Positions 9,075 through 20,600 of a stretch of 55,731 bases of DNA are shown here, piece by piece; the stretch's first letter is position 1, and the number at the start of each line of letters is the position of its first letter. The position numbers and the translations under genes were made by a program. This DNA comes from Bacteroidales bacterium (GTDB taxonomy: Bacteria > Bacteroidota > Bacteroidia > Bacteroidales > WCHB1-69): assembly GCA_017394765.1 (NCBI GenBank), contig JAFPXF010000072.1, positions 1 through 55,731 of the forward strand, given 5' to 3'. The notes below the pieces were generated by a model. It had not been told where the DNA came from, searched no databases, and saw only the letters and a list, made by a program, of their open reading frames with translations.

Positions 9075-12000
9075 TTATTGTTTCACCACCCGTTTTGTCA
9101 CCACTCCCCTATCGGTCGCCACCTTGACGAAATAGGTGCCGGATGCGTAGCCGTTCAGGTCGAGGGTGGCGGTGTGGTCATTCACACTCATCACATTCAG
9201 CAGCTTGCCGTAAGTGTCATACACCTCAACCTTCTGCATCAGGAACTCAGTGTTCTGAATCTGAACCATTCCGTTCGTCGGGTTCGGATAGACTGTCACG
9301 CTGTTATTCAGAGGGTAGTCATCAATGCCGCTATGACTTGCCTGGAAGGTGATGGTGTCGGAAGGATCACTCCACAGGCCGTTGGTACAATGCGTAACCA
9401 CATAGCCTTCATATAAAACGGAATCCTCTACGGTCAATTGGACGTCTGGAGTTGTCGTAATTACAGAATCCCACACACTTTCCGAAATTTTCTTGTAGAA
9501 GAATTTCCACTCATTGGCGTCACCATCTTCCTGTATCCAATAAATGTAGGCATTGGGGGTTTTGACCATGGTCGCCTGCATAACGTTCGTCGGGGCGGGA
9601 CAGGTCTCCTGCTGCTCCTGGTCCGTGGTGAAGGTCTTCTCTGCACCGTATGTCGTGCCGGAAGCCGTGGTGGCGAACGCACGGAATGTGTAGCTTGTGT
9701 TGGCGGTCAAGCCTGTCAGGTCGTAGCTCATCGTGGTGCCCGTGACATTCACAGCGGTATAGGTGCCGCCGGTGGTGGCCTTCCACTCGAAGCCCTGCGC
9801 CGTGATGGTCTCATTACCCGGAGTGACGGAACCGTTCAGCGTGGCAGTCGTCTGCCCGATATTCGTGGCATCGTCGGTGGTTACCGTTGGGGCAACCACA
9901 GAGCCCTGCTGCGTGGTGAAGGTCTTCTCCGCACCGTAGGTCGTGCCGGATGCCGTGGTGGCAAAGGCGCGGAACGTGTAGCTCGTGTTCGACATCAAGC
10001 CTGTCAAGTCGTAGCTCAGTGTCGTGCCGGTGGCGTTCACAGCCGTGTAGGTGCCGCCGTTGGTGACCTTCCACTCGAAGCCCTGCGCTGTGATGGTCTC
10101 ATTACCCGGGGTGATGGCACCGTTCAACGTGGCGGTCGTCTGCCCGATATTCGTGGCATCGTTGGTGGTCACCGTCGGGGCAACTACAATCACCAACGTG
10201 GTGAAATGAGCCGTGTCCGACCACTCGGAGGTGGTGACCGGATTACATACGGCCTGTACGCGCACATCATACTGGGTGTTGTCCGTCAAACCCGTCAACG
10301 CGTAGATCGGATTGCTTGTCACTAAAACGGAGTTCGACCAGTCTCCGGATGCCGCCTTGTATTGGAGGTTCCAGCTCGTCTCAGCATCGCCGGGCGTCCA
10401 GCTGATGGTGGCGGAAGTAGGTGCAATGCTGGAGGCTGTCACATTGGTCGGGGTGCTGCACGGCACCGGGGCAATGCTAACCTCAATGTCATCCACATAG
10501 CCGGTATTGCTGGTACTGGCTGAATTATGCGGCACTTTCAACGCAATATAGGTACCTGTGCCCGAGTAGGTGCCGAAATCGACTGTGAAGTTGTTGTAAT
10601 TGATGTCGGTCGGGGCAATTGTCTCTATCGGCGCAAAAGTGTTGCGGTCAAGAGGATTGTCCATCACACCCACTATGATCACGAAGTTGTTGCTGGTTGA
10701 ATTACTGCTTTGACGAGCCCAGAACGAGAGCTGCAGCGTGTTGATGGGATAGGTGTTCACATCAATTTGAGGAAGGATGGCGTATTGGTCGCCATAGTCG
10801 GTATTGCCCGAATTGGTGTAGAAGCGGATGGCGTTGAGTCCGCTGTGGGCATACGCGCTGGTGCCATTGCTATAGACAATGGGGTATCCTGCAAAGGCCG
10901 AATAGGTGCCGGCCAAGTGGTTCCAACACTCGGGCAGGTTGTTCTGCACTCCCGTGGTAGTGCCCATCACACCGTCGAAGTTTTCGGTGAAGGGCAGTGT
11001 CGTGATGGGATTACACTCTGTCGTTACAAGCAACGGAGTGGAATACTCCGACAGCTCGCCATTGCCGCAGTCGGCCTGCACACGGATCAAGTAGGGCGAA
11101 TGGGGAAGAAGGTTGGAGAGGGTGGTTTGCGAGGTGCCTGACACGTTTTGTGTCAGCCAGGTGGTGTCATTGAACATCTTGTAACTTACCACCCAGCTCG
11201 TTTCACTGCCATTTGCATCCCACTCAATCGTGATACTGCTGCTGGTGATGGATGTGGTGTGTACATTGCTGACAGGTCGGCAGGTCGGGGCCACAGAGAG
11301 CTCCAAATTATCCACATAGCCGGCATTGTAAAAGGCTACTGGAGCTTTCACCATCATCGCAATATAGTTGCCGCCACCCGTGTAGGAATCGAAATAGACC
11401 GTGAACGGCTCATACCCGTCGGAAACAAGACTGACAGTATCCACCGGTACGAAGGTCGTCGGGTCAAGCACATCGCTCATCACACCCACAATCAGGCTGA
11501 ACGGGTATGATGGACTATACTTTCTGGCAAAGAACTTGAGTTGCAGGGTGGAAATCGGATAGGTGACCACATCCAAGCCCGGCAGAATGGCATACTGGTC
11601 ACCGTATGTGGTCATGCCGGAAGTATAACCGTAGAAGAAGACCGTATTGCCTCCCGAATAGGCTGGCTCATCTACATTGGTGAAGATAATCGGATAGCCC
11701 GTATAGTTGTCACTGGTGGTGCCAATGTTCAGATTATGCCAACACGGCGGCAGGTTGTTGACGGACACCGTGACAGAACTGGTGCCCGGTTCATTGTCAA
11801 AATTGGCACTGTAGGGCAGCACAGCCAGATTTTCACAATCCGTGGTGGCCGCAATAGGCGCTGTGGGTTCCGAATAGGAGTCGTTACAGTTGGCCATCAC
11901 ACGAATATCGTAAGAGGTGTTGGGAAGAAGACCTGTAATCTGGGTGGTGGTGGCAAAGGCCATTTCTTCGTTCCAAACGGAGTCCAAAGTAGGTTTGTAT

Positions 12001-15000
12001 TGTACAATCCAAGAGCTTTCGTTGCCGTTGGAATTCCAATTCACTGTGATGTCGGTGATTCCGATCTGGGTGACATGCAAGTTGTCCACACCGAGACAAA
12101 CCGGAATCTCTTCAACCACAATATTGTCGAAATATCCGCCATTATACGACAGGGAAGGATCTGTCGGAACAAAAATGGCGATGTAACGTCCATTGCCGGT
12201 ATAACTGCTCAAGTTGATGTGACGCAATTCATAATCCAAAGAGGTGTATATCAGCGTGTCCACAGGTGTGAAGGTGCTGGCTTGGGCCGGATCGGTCATC
12301 ACACCCACTATAGCCATAAGATATGGATAGCTTGAGGAATATTTCCGCACATAGAAGGAGAGCTGCAGATCGCTTATCGACAAGACATCGGTGTTGACAG
12401 GAGGCAAAATGGCGTACTGTTCACCGTATGTGCCTGAATTATTAACGTAAAACCGCAAACTGTTGTTGGAGTTGTAGGCGGATGACGTGCCCTTGTACAC
12501 AATGGGATAGCCTATGTATGATGAAGAAGAACCGGTGTTGATGTAATTCCAACAGTCGGGCAGGTTGTTGGCCGAACCACTCGTGGAGCCCTCCAATGCT
12601 TCGAAATTCACGAAATAAGGCAGTGTACTGATGGAATCACAAAGGGTGGACACCGTTGCGATAACGTATGAGCTGTATCCTGTGCCTCCCGGACAGATGG
12701 CTCTCAGATAGATATCGTAGTTAAAGCCGAAATCAAGATTGGTAAGATGGTAGAAGGTGTCTGTCGGCACCGTGATGGACACAGCATCCATGAAATTGGT
12801 ACCGGCCGGCACGACACGGATCTCCCATGAGGTTTCGTTGCCGACAGGATGCCACGACAACATGACGTCATGGGAATGCACGTCGCTGACAGTGAAGTTG
12901 GTCGGGGCATCGCACATCGGAGCATAATCCACTCTGATGTTATCCACATATATGCCATCACCACGACCCTTGAAGGAGAGGTAGTGTCCGTTGCCCGTGT
13001 AAGAGGCTAAATTAACGGTTTTATGCTCAAAGGTGTTCAAGGCGGTACAACGGATCGTATCCACCACCACAAAAGTCGCGGGGTTGCTCGGGTCGGTCAT
13101 GGCGCCCACTAACATATAGTAGCTGGCATTACCTTGTCTCATATCGAAATTAACCTCTAACGTATTGAGAGGCAACGACGGGGCGAACTCCGGCAGGGTG
13201 GCTATGCAATAGGTTGCGGTGGAGGTAATGTTGCTGAAGAAATACATACAATAGGGAGCACTGGTATAGTAGGAAGAATTGGTATAGGGATAACTGGTGG
13301 TAAGAGGCGTAGTCGTTGCGGTGGACATATACAGCCGGCTCCAGCAATCCGGGAATTTGGACGTGCCTCCAAGCCCGTCAAAATCCTCATAGAAAGGCAA
13401 TGAGGAAATCTGGTCGCAGGCTGTTTTGAAGGTCATCTTCAGCGGATCGGAAAGATATCCGTTGAAGCATTCGCTGACGACATACACATCGTATTCCGTA
13501 TTGCCTGTAAGATTCGTGAGGGTGGCCATGGTGTCGGTGGTACTTGTAAACACAGCTGTGGCCAAATCCACCGTGCCTTGCTCTCCGTAGGTGTAATACC
13601 ACATTGCATTTTCCGTGTCGGGCACCCAGTGTACGTCGGCGGTGCTGTTGGTGATATTATTGGCATACACATTATTCACACGGGCACATGGCGAGATATA
13701 GGTAATGTCAATGTCATCCACATAAATGATGTTGGAAGCATTATTCGGCATACGGAATGCCACAAAGTGCCCGTTTCCGGTATAACCTGCTGTGGTAAGA
13801 GACAATTCCCGCCAGGTGTTAATGGTGTCGGGAGAAACCGTGCCGATTAATTCAAACGAATTGTAATCATACGGGTTGCTCATAATGCCGACTTCAATGA
13901 AATAGGAGGCGCTGCTCTTCTTGGCCCAGAAGCGAATCTGAAGGCTGTCCATCTGTACCGAATCGTCGAAACGCGGGGTGGCGGCCAACGAGTAGTAAAG
14001 CGTGGTAGCATAGAAATAGACACCGTATGTGCCACTGTGTACGTATGAGGTGGAGTTGGATGTATAGGGATAGGCACTTGTATAGTTGGTTTGGGTCACC
14101 CAGCAGGGCACGAAATTACCGGCTCCATTACCCGTGGTGTTTTCAAAACCTTCGGAGAAGGGCACCGTCGCCAACGGGGAACAGACCGTATGGAACAACT
14201 CTGTTGTCCAAGCACTCGTGTCGGTGCAAATGGAACGCACCCGTACCTGATAGTCGGTGTTGGGAAGCAGGTTGTAGAGGGTATGGGTGGTGGTGGACAA
14301 GACACCCTCGTTGATCCACGTCGGGCTGGAAACCGTCTTGTATTCCAACTCCCAACTGGTTTCATGATAACCAGGACGCCACTCCACTGTCGCATAGTCG
14401 TCCACCACATCCGTGACGGTCACGGTCGGCGGGGCACAGTTGGAAGAGGTGTTGCAGTGTATAAAGCGGATGTTCGGACGATTTGCCGAAGCCGTGCCTG
14501 TTGTCAAGGAGGAGAGATTCAGCGGATCGTAGGTCGCGGTGCCCGTATTGGACAAGTAACGGGTCATGCCGCTGGCACTGCTGCAAAGGAACGTCTTGTC
14601 GGTGGTCACGGTATTGGTGGCCATGGAGTCATGGGTGTGGATAGCCACCAAGAGATTTGCCAGGCCGTTGTAGTTGAATGAGGTGTCCAAAGTTATGGTC
14701 AGCCAATTGTCTTCCGACATGTTGGGAATCAACAACACATCGCCGGAAAAAACCTTGCTGGCATTGGTGATGTCAATCCAAGCACTCACGTCTGTAGCCA
14801 TCGTCTCCAGCATATAGATGTCCACATTCCTCTTTATGGAGCCTGTTCCACTATACTGGAACGCCAAAGCATCAATGACCATCTGCGTGTTCTGCAGGTC
14901 TTCGCTGGCACGATACATCTGCTGGGAATAGCTGTGCTTATAGGCAGTATAAATAGGAACATTCGTGCTGGTGGTGGTTCCGCTACCCACTTGGTGATAT

Positions 15001-17543
15001 TCAGGTATCAAGCATAAGGTGGAGAAAGAACACACCACTGGTGCGGGCGTGCCGACCGCACATGCCGGAGTTATGCGCACATCGTATGATGTGGAGGGAT
15101 CTAAATTGTACAAGGTATAGCTCGTGCCGTTTACTGGCTCCGGGGTGGACCAGTTGCTCTGACCGGAAACAGTATATTCTATCGTATATTGGGTGCTCTC
15201 CGGCAGGGGATTGCGCCAGACAACCTGCGCCGATGTCCCCGTGATGTTCTTCACCTGAACTTCTTCCACGGGCATGCACAAATTCGCATAATCGAGCACA
15301 ATGTCTTCCACGTACGAGTATGTCGTACCCGTGGCAGTGGGAACATAGAAGGCAAGGGAAATGGGAGTCGCATAATGGTCGGGGAGCAGGATATGAAAAT
15401 TCTTCCATTCTCCTAAATTTTCATATTCGTTGGTGGTGATTTCCCGCAGCAAGGTGAAGGTGTTGAGGTCTGCCGGATCAGTCATCACACCTACCAACAT
15501 GCGACCATAGCCTGCGGTGGAGCCGCTTTTCAATCCCTTGAAGTTGAGCATCAGCTCGCCGGCATTATAGGCCGACAGGTCAAGCAGCGGGGTGGCGGCA
15601 AGGCTGTAGTACATAGAGGTGGCATAGAAATAGAGACTGCCCGTGCCAGAAGCGTGCTGCGAGGAAGAGATGTAAGGATAGGACGACGTGTAGTTGGTAT
15701 AGCGAAGCCAACAGTCAGGAATCACACCTGAAGCCACTGCGGTTGTGGCCGTATAGCCGTCGAAATCCTCCACGAACGGCAATGTGTCAATGGGAACACA
15801 ACGGGTGGTGAAACTCTCCACCCCTGACCAAGTGCTGACTTCGTTGCCGCAGTTGGCACGCACATACACGTCATATTCAGTGCTCGGGGTCAGTCCCGTC
15901 ACCGTGTAAAAAGAATCGTATGCCGTAACGGCTGTATTCTCGTCCACGGGCACACCATGGGGCATCACTGCCAACTCCCATATACTCTCGTCGCCCATCG
16001 GCTGCCACGAAACAGTGGCGGAATTGTGTGTCACCTCTTTCGCAGCCACATACATCGGACGCTGGCAGGTGGGGATAGTTGACACCGTAATGTCGTCAAT
16101 GTTGCCCTGTAAGTAAGAAGTGCCACTTAAAAGTTTCATCATACGGAAGGCAATAAACCTGCCCGTGCCCGTATAATTGCTGAAATCCACCACGTAGGTG
16201 TTGTAAGTCTGGGTCGGCATCGTCGTGGGAATGCTGATGGAAGCTATCGTGACGAAAGTGGAGGCATCAGAGGAGTCGGTCATCACACCCACATCAAAAT
16301 TGAAGGCATACGTGCCTTGACGAGCAGCAGAGAACTCCACCTGCAAAGTGTTCATCGGATAGATGGTTGCATCAATGGCTGGCATAACACCATACTCGTT
16401 ACCGTGCGCAGTGCCGGAATAAAAATGCAACATATTAAGGCCGCTCTTCGAATAGGTGCTGTTGGAATACACTATAGGATATCCCTTATAGGATGTGGAC
16501 GAGCTCGTATAATTGGTAACGACTGAATTCCAACAGAATTGAAAAAGGTTGGAAGAGGATGCCGACGTTGTGGTCAATCCCTGAATGGCGTCAAAGTTCT
16601 GATGATAGGGCAAATTCGTGATGGGACCACACAAGGTGGCAACCGTTATGGTATTGCTGTATTGTGAAGTATCATTGGAAGAGCATACCGCCCGCACACG
16701 GAAGTCATAATAGGTGCTGGCACTCAGACCCGTGATGATGCAAGGATTGTTCGGGACGATAACCTTTGTTCCCGTGCCCTCGGCAAAACCGGGAATGCCA
16801 TATTCAACTTCCCACTCCATGGCACTGCCATTATCGGTCCAGGAAAGGGAAAGGGAATTTTGGGTGGCACTGTTCTGCACATAAGTCAGATATGTGGGCT
16901 TGGGGCATGTTGGGATTACATCCAACACAAGATCATCCACCAAGAAACTGTTGTAATGTGTCATCGAATTATCCGGCTGGGGAGCCATCAGGGCAATGTA
17001 TTGTCCGCTGCCCGTATAATTGTTGAAAAAGACCGTGAACGGCTCATACGTGGTGGAGGTGGTCTCAATGGTGTCCACCGGCACAAACGTGCTGACATCT
17101 GTCGGGGAGGACATTACGCCGACCACTAAAAAGACATAATAAGTTGACGTGGTGGAAAATCTCCGTAAATTGAAGTCCAACTGCAGGGTGTGGATGGGAT
17201 GTGCCGTCACGTCTATCATCGGCAATATGGCATATTGGTCCGAATAGGTGGTGAGACTGGCGGTGGTGTTCTGCGAGTGGAAACGCAAGGCATTGGGGGT
17301 GGAGTGTACATACGCGGAGGAATTGTAACAGCTAGGGTAGTTCGCGTATGAGGCCGTGGACGCCACATTGTTATACCATTCCCATCCGGCAGGAAGCACG
17401 TGGTTGGTTAACCCTGAGGTGCTGGTGTTACCCGTAACCCCGTCAAAATTCTCCATGTATGGGAGATTGGTGATGGTTGTTTGCGCGTGCAAGCCAACTG
17501 CGGCCAATACCAACGCAACTAAAACAAATAAAAATTTCTTCAT
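9075..17543 (-). CDS. Giant T9SS-exported adhesin B, paralogue of A (2822 aa)
   Basis: Complete gene. Residues 1-20 (MKKFLFVLVALVLAAVGLHA) are a signal peptide. Eight jelly-roll adhesin plus fibronectin III units begin near residues 24, 309, 584, 1122, 1377, 1636, 1904 and 2177. A distinct module (VGSGTTTSTNVPIYTAY) lies at about 850-1040, again after the third unit as in A. Two ITAQGFEWK modules lie at about 2451-2641 and a last fibronectin-like domain at about 2648-2734. The end is a T9SS type A sorting domain (VTVYPNPTNGMVQI, then LDLNGYASGTYFVKV, ending TKRVVKQ). Export across the outer membrane by T9SS with surface attachment or release is what this family does; adhesion is inferred from the modules. 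The ligand is unknown. It has its own candidate promoter (17593-17600) and terminator (9001-9029). Confidence 0.93.
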   Translation of the reverse strand: MKKFLFVLVALVLAAVGLHAQTTITNLPYMENFDGVTGNTSTSGLTNHVLPAGWEWYNNVASTASYANYPSCYNSSAYVHSTPNALRFHSQNTTASLTTYSDQYAILPMIDVTAHPIHTLQLDFNLRRFSTTSTYYVFLVVGVMSSPTDVSTFVPVDTIETTSTTYEPFTVFFNNYTGSGQYIALMAPQPDNSMTHYNSFLVDDLVLDVIPTCPKPTYLTYVQNSATQNSLSLSWTDNGSAMEWEVEYGIPGFAEGTGTKVIVPNNPCIITGLSASTYYDFRVRAVCSSNDTSQYSNTITVATLCGPITNLPYHQNFDAIQGLTTTSASSSNLFQFCWNSVVTNYTSSSTSYKGYPIVYSNSTYSKSGLNMLHFYSGTAHGNEYGVMPAIDATIYPMNTLQVEFSAARQGTYAFNFDVGVMTDSSDASTFVTIASISIPTTMPTQTYNTYVVDFSNYTGTGRFIAFRMMKLLSGTSYLQGNIDDITVSTIPTCQRPMYVAAKEVTHNSATVSWQPMGDESIWELAVMPHGVPVDENTAVTAYDSFYTVTGLTPSTEYDVYVRANCGNEVSTWSGVESFTTRCVPIDTLPFVEDFDGYTATTAVASGVIPDCWLRYTNYTSSYPYISSSQHASGTGSLYFYATSMYYSLAATPLLDLSAYNAGELMLNFKGLKSGSTAGYGRMLVGVMTDPADLNTFTLLREITTNEYENLGEWKNFHILLPDHYATPISLAFYVPTATGTTYSYVEDIVLDYANLCMPVEEVQVKNITGTSAQVVWRNPLPESTQYTIEYTVSGQSNWSTPEPVNGTSYTLYNLDPSTSYDVRITPACAVGTPAPVVCSFSTLCLIPEYHQVGSGTTTSTNVPIYTAYKHSYSQQMYRASEDLQNTQMVIDALAFQYSGTGSIKRNVDIYMLETMATDVSAWIDITNASKVFSGDVLLIPNMSEDNWLTITLDTSFNYNGLANLLVAIHTHDSMATNTVTTDKTFLCSSASGMTRYLSNTGTATYDPLNLSSLTTGTASANRPNIRFIHCNTSSNCAPPTVTVTDVVDDYATVEWRPGYHETSWELEYKTVSSPTWINEGVLSTTTHTLYNLLPNTDYQVRVRSICTDTSAWTTELFHTVCSPLATVPFSEGFENTTGNGAGNFVPCWVTQTNYTSAYPYTSNSTSYVHSGTYGVYFYATTLYYSLAATPRFDDSVQMDSLQIRFWAKKSSASYFIEVGIMSNPYDYNSFELIGTVSPDTINTWRELSLTTAGYTGNGHFVAFRMPNNASNIIYVDDIDITYISPCARVNNVYANNITNSTADVHWVPDTENAMWYYTYGEQGTVDLATAVFTSTTDTMATLTNLTGNTEYDVYVVSECFNGYLSDPLKMTFKTACDQISSLPFYEDFDGLGGTSKFPDCWSRLYMSTATTTPLTTSYPYTNSSYYTSAPYCMYFFSNITSTATYCIATLPEFAPSLPLNTLEVNFDMRQGNASYYMLVGAMTDPSNPATFVVVDTIRCTALNTFEHKTVNLASYTGNGHYLSFKGRGDGIYVDNIRVDYAPMCDAPTNFTVSDVHSHDVMLSWHPVGNETSWEIRVVPAGTNFMDAVSITVPTDTFYHLTNLDFGFNYDIYLRAICPGGTGYSSYVIATVSTLCDSISTLPYFVNFEALEGSTSGSANNLPDCWNYINTGSSSSYIGYPIVYKGTSSAYNSNNSLRFYVNNSGTYGEQYAILPPVNTDVLSISDLQLSFYVRKYSSSYPYLMAIVGVMTDPAQASTFTPVDTLIYTSLDYELRHINLSSYTGNGRYIAIFVPTDPSLSYNGGYFDNIVVEEIPVCLGVDNLHVTQIGITDITVNWNSNGNESSWIVQYKPTLDSVWNEEMAFATTTQITGLLPNTSYDIRVMANCNDSYSEPTAPIAATTDCENLAVLPYSANFDNEPGTSSVTVSVNNLPPCWHNLNIGTTSDNYTGYPIIFTNVDEPAYSGGNTVFFYGYTSGMTTYGDQYAILPGLDVVTYPISTLQLKFFARKYSPSYPFSLIVGVMSDVLDPTTFVPVDTVSLVSDGYEPFTVYFDSYTGGGNYIAMMVKAPVAFYNAGYVDNLELSVAPTCRPVSNVHTTSITSSSITIEWDANGSETSWVVSYKMFNDTTWLTQNVSGTSQTTLSNLLPHSPYLIRVQADCGNGELSEYSTPLLVTTECNPITTLPFTENFDGVMGTTTGVQNNLPECWNHLAGTYSAFAGYPIVYSNGTSAYAHSGLNAIRFYTNSGNTDYGDQYAILPQIDVNTYPINTLQLSFWARQSSNSTSNNFVIIVGVMDNPLDRNTFAPIETIAPTDINYNNFTVDFGTYSGTGTYIALKVPHNSASTSNTGYVDDIEVSIAPVPCSTPTNVTASSIAPTSATISWTPGDAETSWNLQYKAASGDWSNSVLVTSNPIYALTGLTDNTQYDVRVQAVCNPVTTSEWSDTAHFTTLVIVVAPTVTTNDATNIGQTTATLNGAITPGNETITAQGFEWKVTNGGTYTAVNATGTTLSYDLTGLMSNTSYTFRAFATTASGTTYGAEKTFTTQQGSVVAPTVTTDDATNIGQTTATLNGSVTPGNETITAQGFEWKATTGGTYTAVNVTGTTMSYDLTGLTANTSYTFRAFATTASGTTYGAEKTFTTDQEQQETCPAPTNVMQATMVKTPNAYIYWIQEDGDANEWKFFYKKISESVWDSVITTTPDVQLTVEDSVLYEGYVVTHCTNGLWSDPSDTITFQASHSGIDDYPLNNSVTVYPNPTNGMVQIQNTEFLMQKVEVYDTYGKLLNVMSVNDHTATLDLNGYASGTYFVKVATDRGVVTKRVVKQ

Positions 17544-17592
17544 AGCATTAATATTTAAAATTGTTGTTTGTCCGGATAAAATAAAGTGGCAA

Positions 17593-17600
17593 CAAAAGTA
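17593..17600 (-). promoter_or_regulatory. Candidate -7 box for adhesin B (TACTTTTG)
   Basis: Reads TACTTTTG on the minus strand and matches TAnnTTTG. It lies 50 nt upstream of the ATG at 17543 and just downstream of the terminator of gene C, so B is probably transcribed on its own. Confidence 0.5.
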
Positions 17601-17639
17601 TAAAAATTAATGGTATGGTAAGAAAAAAAGTTATAAAAA

Positions 17640-17664
17640 AAGGGCCGCGCAATACGCGGCCCTT
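17640..17664 (-). terminator. Intrinsic terminator of giant adhesin C
   Basis: AAGGGCCGCG (17640-17649) pairs perfectly with CGCGGCCCTT (17655-17664) around a 5-nt loop. On the minus strand it runs into a T tract (A run just below 17640). It is 23 nt beyond the stop codon of C. Confidence 0.88.
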
Positions 17665-17687
17665 GATTGTATGTATCTGTTGTCAGC

Positions 17688-20600
17688 TTACTTCGTGATG
17701 ACAAACTTCTTGTTGAGGGTGGCGTTCTGGCCTTCCACATACATGAAGTACACACCAGGAGTGAGGTTGCTGACTTCGCGTCTGTAGATATACTCAGGAA
17801 CGTCGATGACAACATTGTCCTGAGCCACCACCTGACCGGCGATGTTCACAATGCGGATAGCCGTCTCACCGTTCACACCGTTGATGCGGGCGTTGACCTG
17901 GGTCGTGGCCGGGTTCGGATAGACCACCATGGAAGCGGCAGTCTCCTCAGCAACCACGACATCCTCGATACCCGTCGTCTCGGTGATATCTTCGGTCTCA
18001 CCAGCCATGTTCGAACTCACGTTGATGACCAGCTTGTCTTCGTTCAACATGGTGACATCCCACGATGCATGAGTAAGAGAGTTTGTTCCACCGATCACAT
18101 GAGTTGCTCCATCGTCGCCAATGTACAACCAAGATTCTTCATCATTATACTGAGTGTTCAGATTGTAAAGTTTGTAATGGAACGTGTATTCACCAGGTCT
18201 CAGGAATCTGTTGATAGTCTTGGTGACAGGTCTATGGTTCAAGAAGTGCAAGAACAAATAGTCATACTTCTCAGTTTCTGAATTGTACATGCTGGATGCC
18301 GGATAGTGGTTGGTTTCGTAGTACTGACCAGCCTGGCTGAACTTGTAGTAGCTGTAATCAGAAAGGACTTGGTTGTTCCAATTTAACCATTGAATCCAGT
18401 CAGAAGTGGAGAAGGAGGACATGTTGTTATTCACGTCGCTGAACTCAGGAGCGATGTAGAACGGCAAGCTGTCGTTCGGGATGAGCACGCCATTGTGGTA
18501 GATGTCGAACGTGACAAACACTCTGTTGCCATTGTACATATCACACTGGTCATTAAGTTCCCAAGTGAAGTGCGTGTGTGCAGAATCCACAGAGGAGTTG
18601 AACTGGTGGATCGGCGTGTTGCTGTAGTGTTTGAAGATGAATCCGGGCTTGTCGGAAACTCTGACCGTAAGCTGGTCATCCAACGTGAAGGTGCGTCTGT
18701 CAACCGTAGTGTTGATGTTGGTGGTAGATTGGCAATTATTCTCGTCGGTGACAACCACGGTGAAATGGTAGTCATTCTCAGGAGTAACTGTCGAAGCATC
18801 GAATTCATACACAGCATTGGTAGCACCGCTGATTTCAACACCATCTTTGTACCACTGATAAGTGTAACCCGTTTGGGTGTTGACAACTCTAAGCGTAGCA
18901 ATACCGTCAGGACAAATCACAGTGTCGGAGATGATTTCCGGCTCAGGAATGTCGAGCACAACCAAAGTGACAGTGTCAGCTGTGGTACCACAATTATTGG
19001 TGGCTTTGTAAACCAACTTCTGACCATTCATCTCGGAAGTGGCAGGAGTGGTCCAATCCCATTCGTCATCGCCAAGGAACCAACCGCTTTGTTCAGCGAT
19101 CAAATCCTCGCCATTGGTCTTCAAGTTGGTCACGGTAATCGGAGTGAAGAGTTGGTCCTTACAAGCTTGGATGGAGGTCTCGACAATGTTGTCGAAGGAC
19201 GGCTTGTCGTTCACGATAATCGTCACTGTAGTCGTCTTGGAAGCCGGGATCGGATCATTCGTGTACATGGACTTGCCGGTGAGCGTGAAGGTGTAACCAG
19301 AAGTATTCATCGTGGTCGGAGTACCCGAAATCGTGATGGTCGTGGTCGTACCTGTAGTTGTCTGGCTCAAGGAGAGACCAGCAGGCAGCGTGTAACCACT
19401 TTCAAGCACACCATTCTCAAGCGTAATGTTGATCGGTTCGATTGCGTAGCCCAAGCAAACCTCACGTTCCACCGTAGGAGGCGTCATCTTGACGGTGTCT
19501 CTCACGATGATGGTGACATTAACCGTCTTCGGGTAACAAACATTAGTACCGTTGGCGCTGATGGTGATGGTGTGGGTACCCGCGGCCACCGGGCTGCCGG
19601 AAATAGTGTTGTTAGTACGGCTCAAGCCTTCAGGCAGTGTGGTCGGATACGTAATCGTGTAGTTGGAACTGCTCACCACATCTGTGATGGCCTGGCCCAG
19701 AATGATGGTCTGCGTCAACGGAGCTACTTCGAGGGTAACCGTATCCTTCACTGTCACGAGACAGGAGTCGAGGAAGAGATGAGTACACCAGTTTTCACCA
19801 TCGAGATAGACACGATAGACACCCACTGGCAGCTCTTGGCCGTTGGTCCATTCACTCAAGTTGTTTCTGCTACCTGTATTCACGTTGTAGTACTTGAACC
19901 AGAGCGAACCACCCACAATACCGTAAGGTTGGTTAAAGTTGACATTAGCACCATTTTCCATGTAAACATTAGCAGTTTCACCAAGGCAAACCGTGACATC
20001 AGTCATGCGGGTAGCATCGGGGGTCAGTTTGATAGTGTCGCCCACTGCCAATCTATAAAGATCAGACACAAGGGTATCGCAGCTGTTGTAGCTGTAAGCA
20101 TAGATCTGCTTGCCGTTCATGGCGTATGTCAACGGAGTCGTGATGTCGAACGGCTGTCCACCGATGGTGTAACCATGAGGATCAGTTACGAGAGCAGCAG
20201 TAACATCGCCCGGGACAATCACCCAACCGAAGCCATTGTCTTGAGCATATTCGTGCGTGAAGCTAATGCCGCTAATAATGTCCTTGACACAATATATAGG
20301 ATCCTCCTCCCATTCAACGTCAACATACAACTGAGGCATCGGCTTGAGCGTGATGTTGTAAGTCACGATGCTGTCGCAACCGTTGGCCGCTTCCAAAGTG
20401 TCTTTGAAGGTCTTGTGGATGAAATAGGTGTTTCCATCAAATCCTTCTTCCAGTTCAGGATGTGCAGGATATTTGAAATAATGGTGATAAACTTTGTTAC
20501 GACCAGTTTGTTCAAGTTCAAACTCGTCACAAACTGCTTGGTTAACCGTCACTTGGCTAATCGGCAAGGAGTTGATCTTAATGGTGTCACGTTTCATACA

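Noticed and set aside
1..17543. Possible CRISPR or tandem DNA repeat array in A and B
   Set aside because: The periodicity is about 800 bp, protein-level and diverged. There are no short identical repeats with unique spacers.
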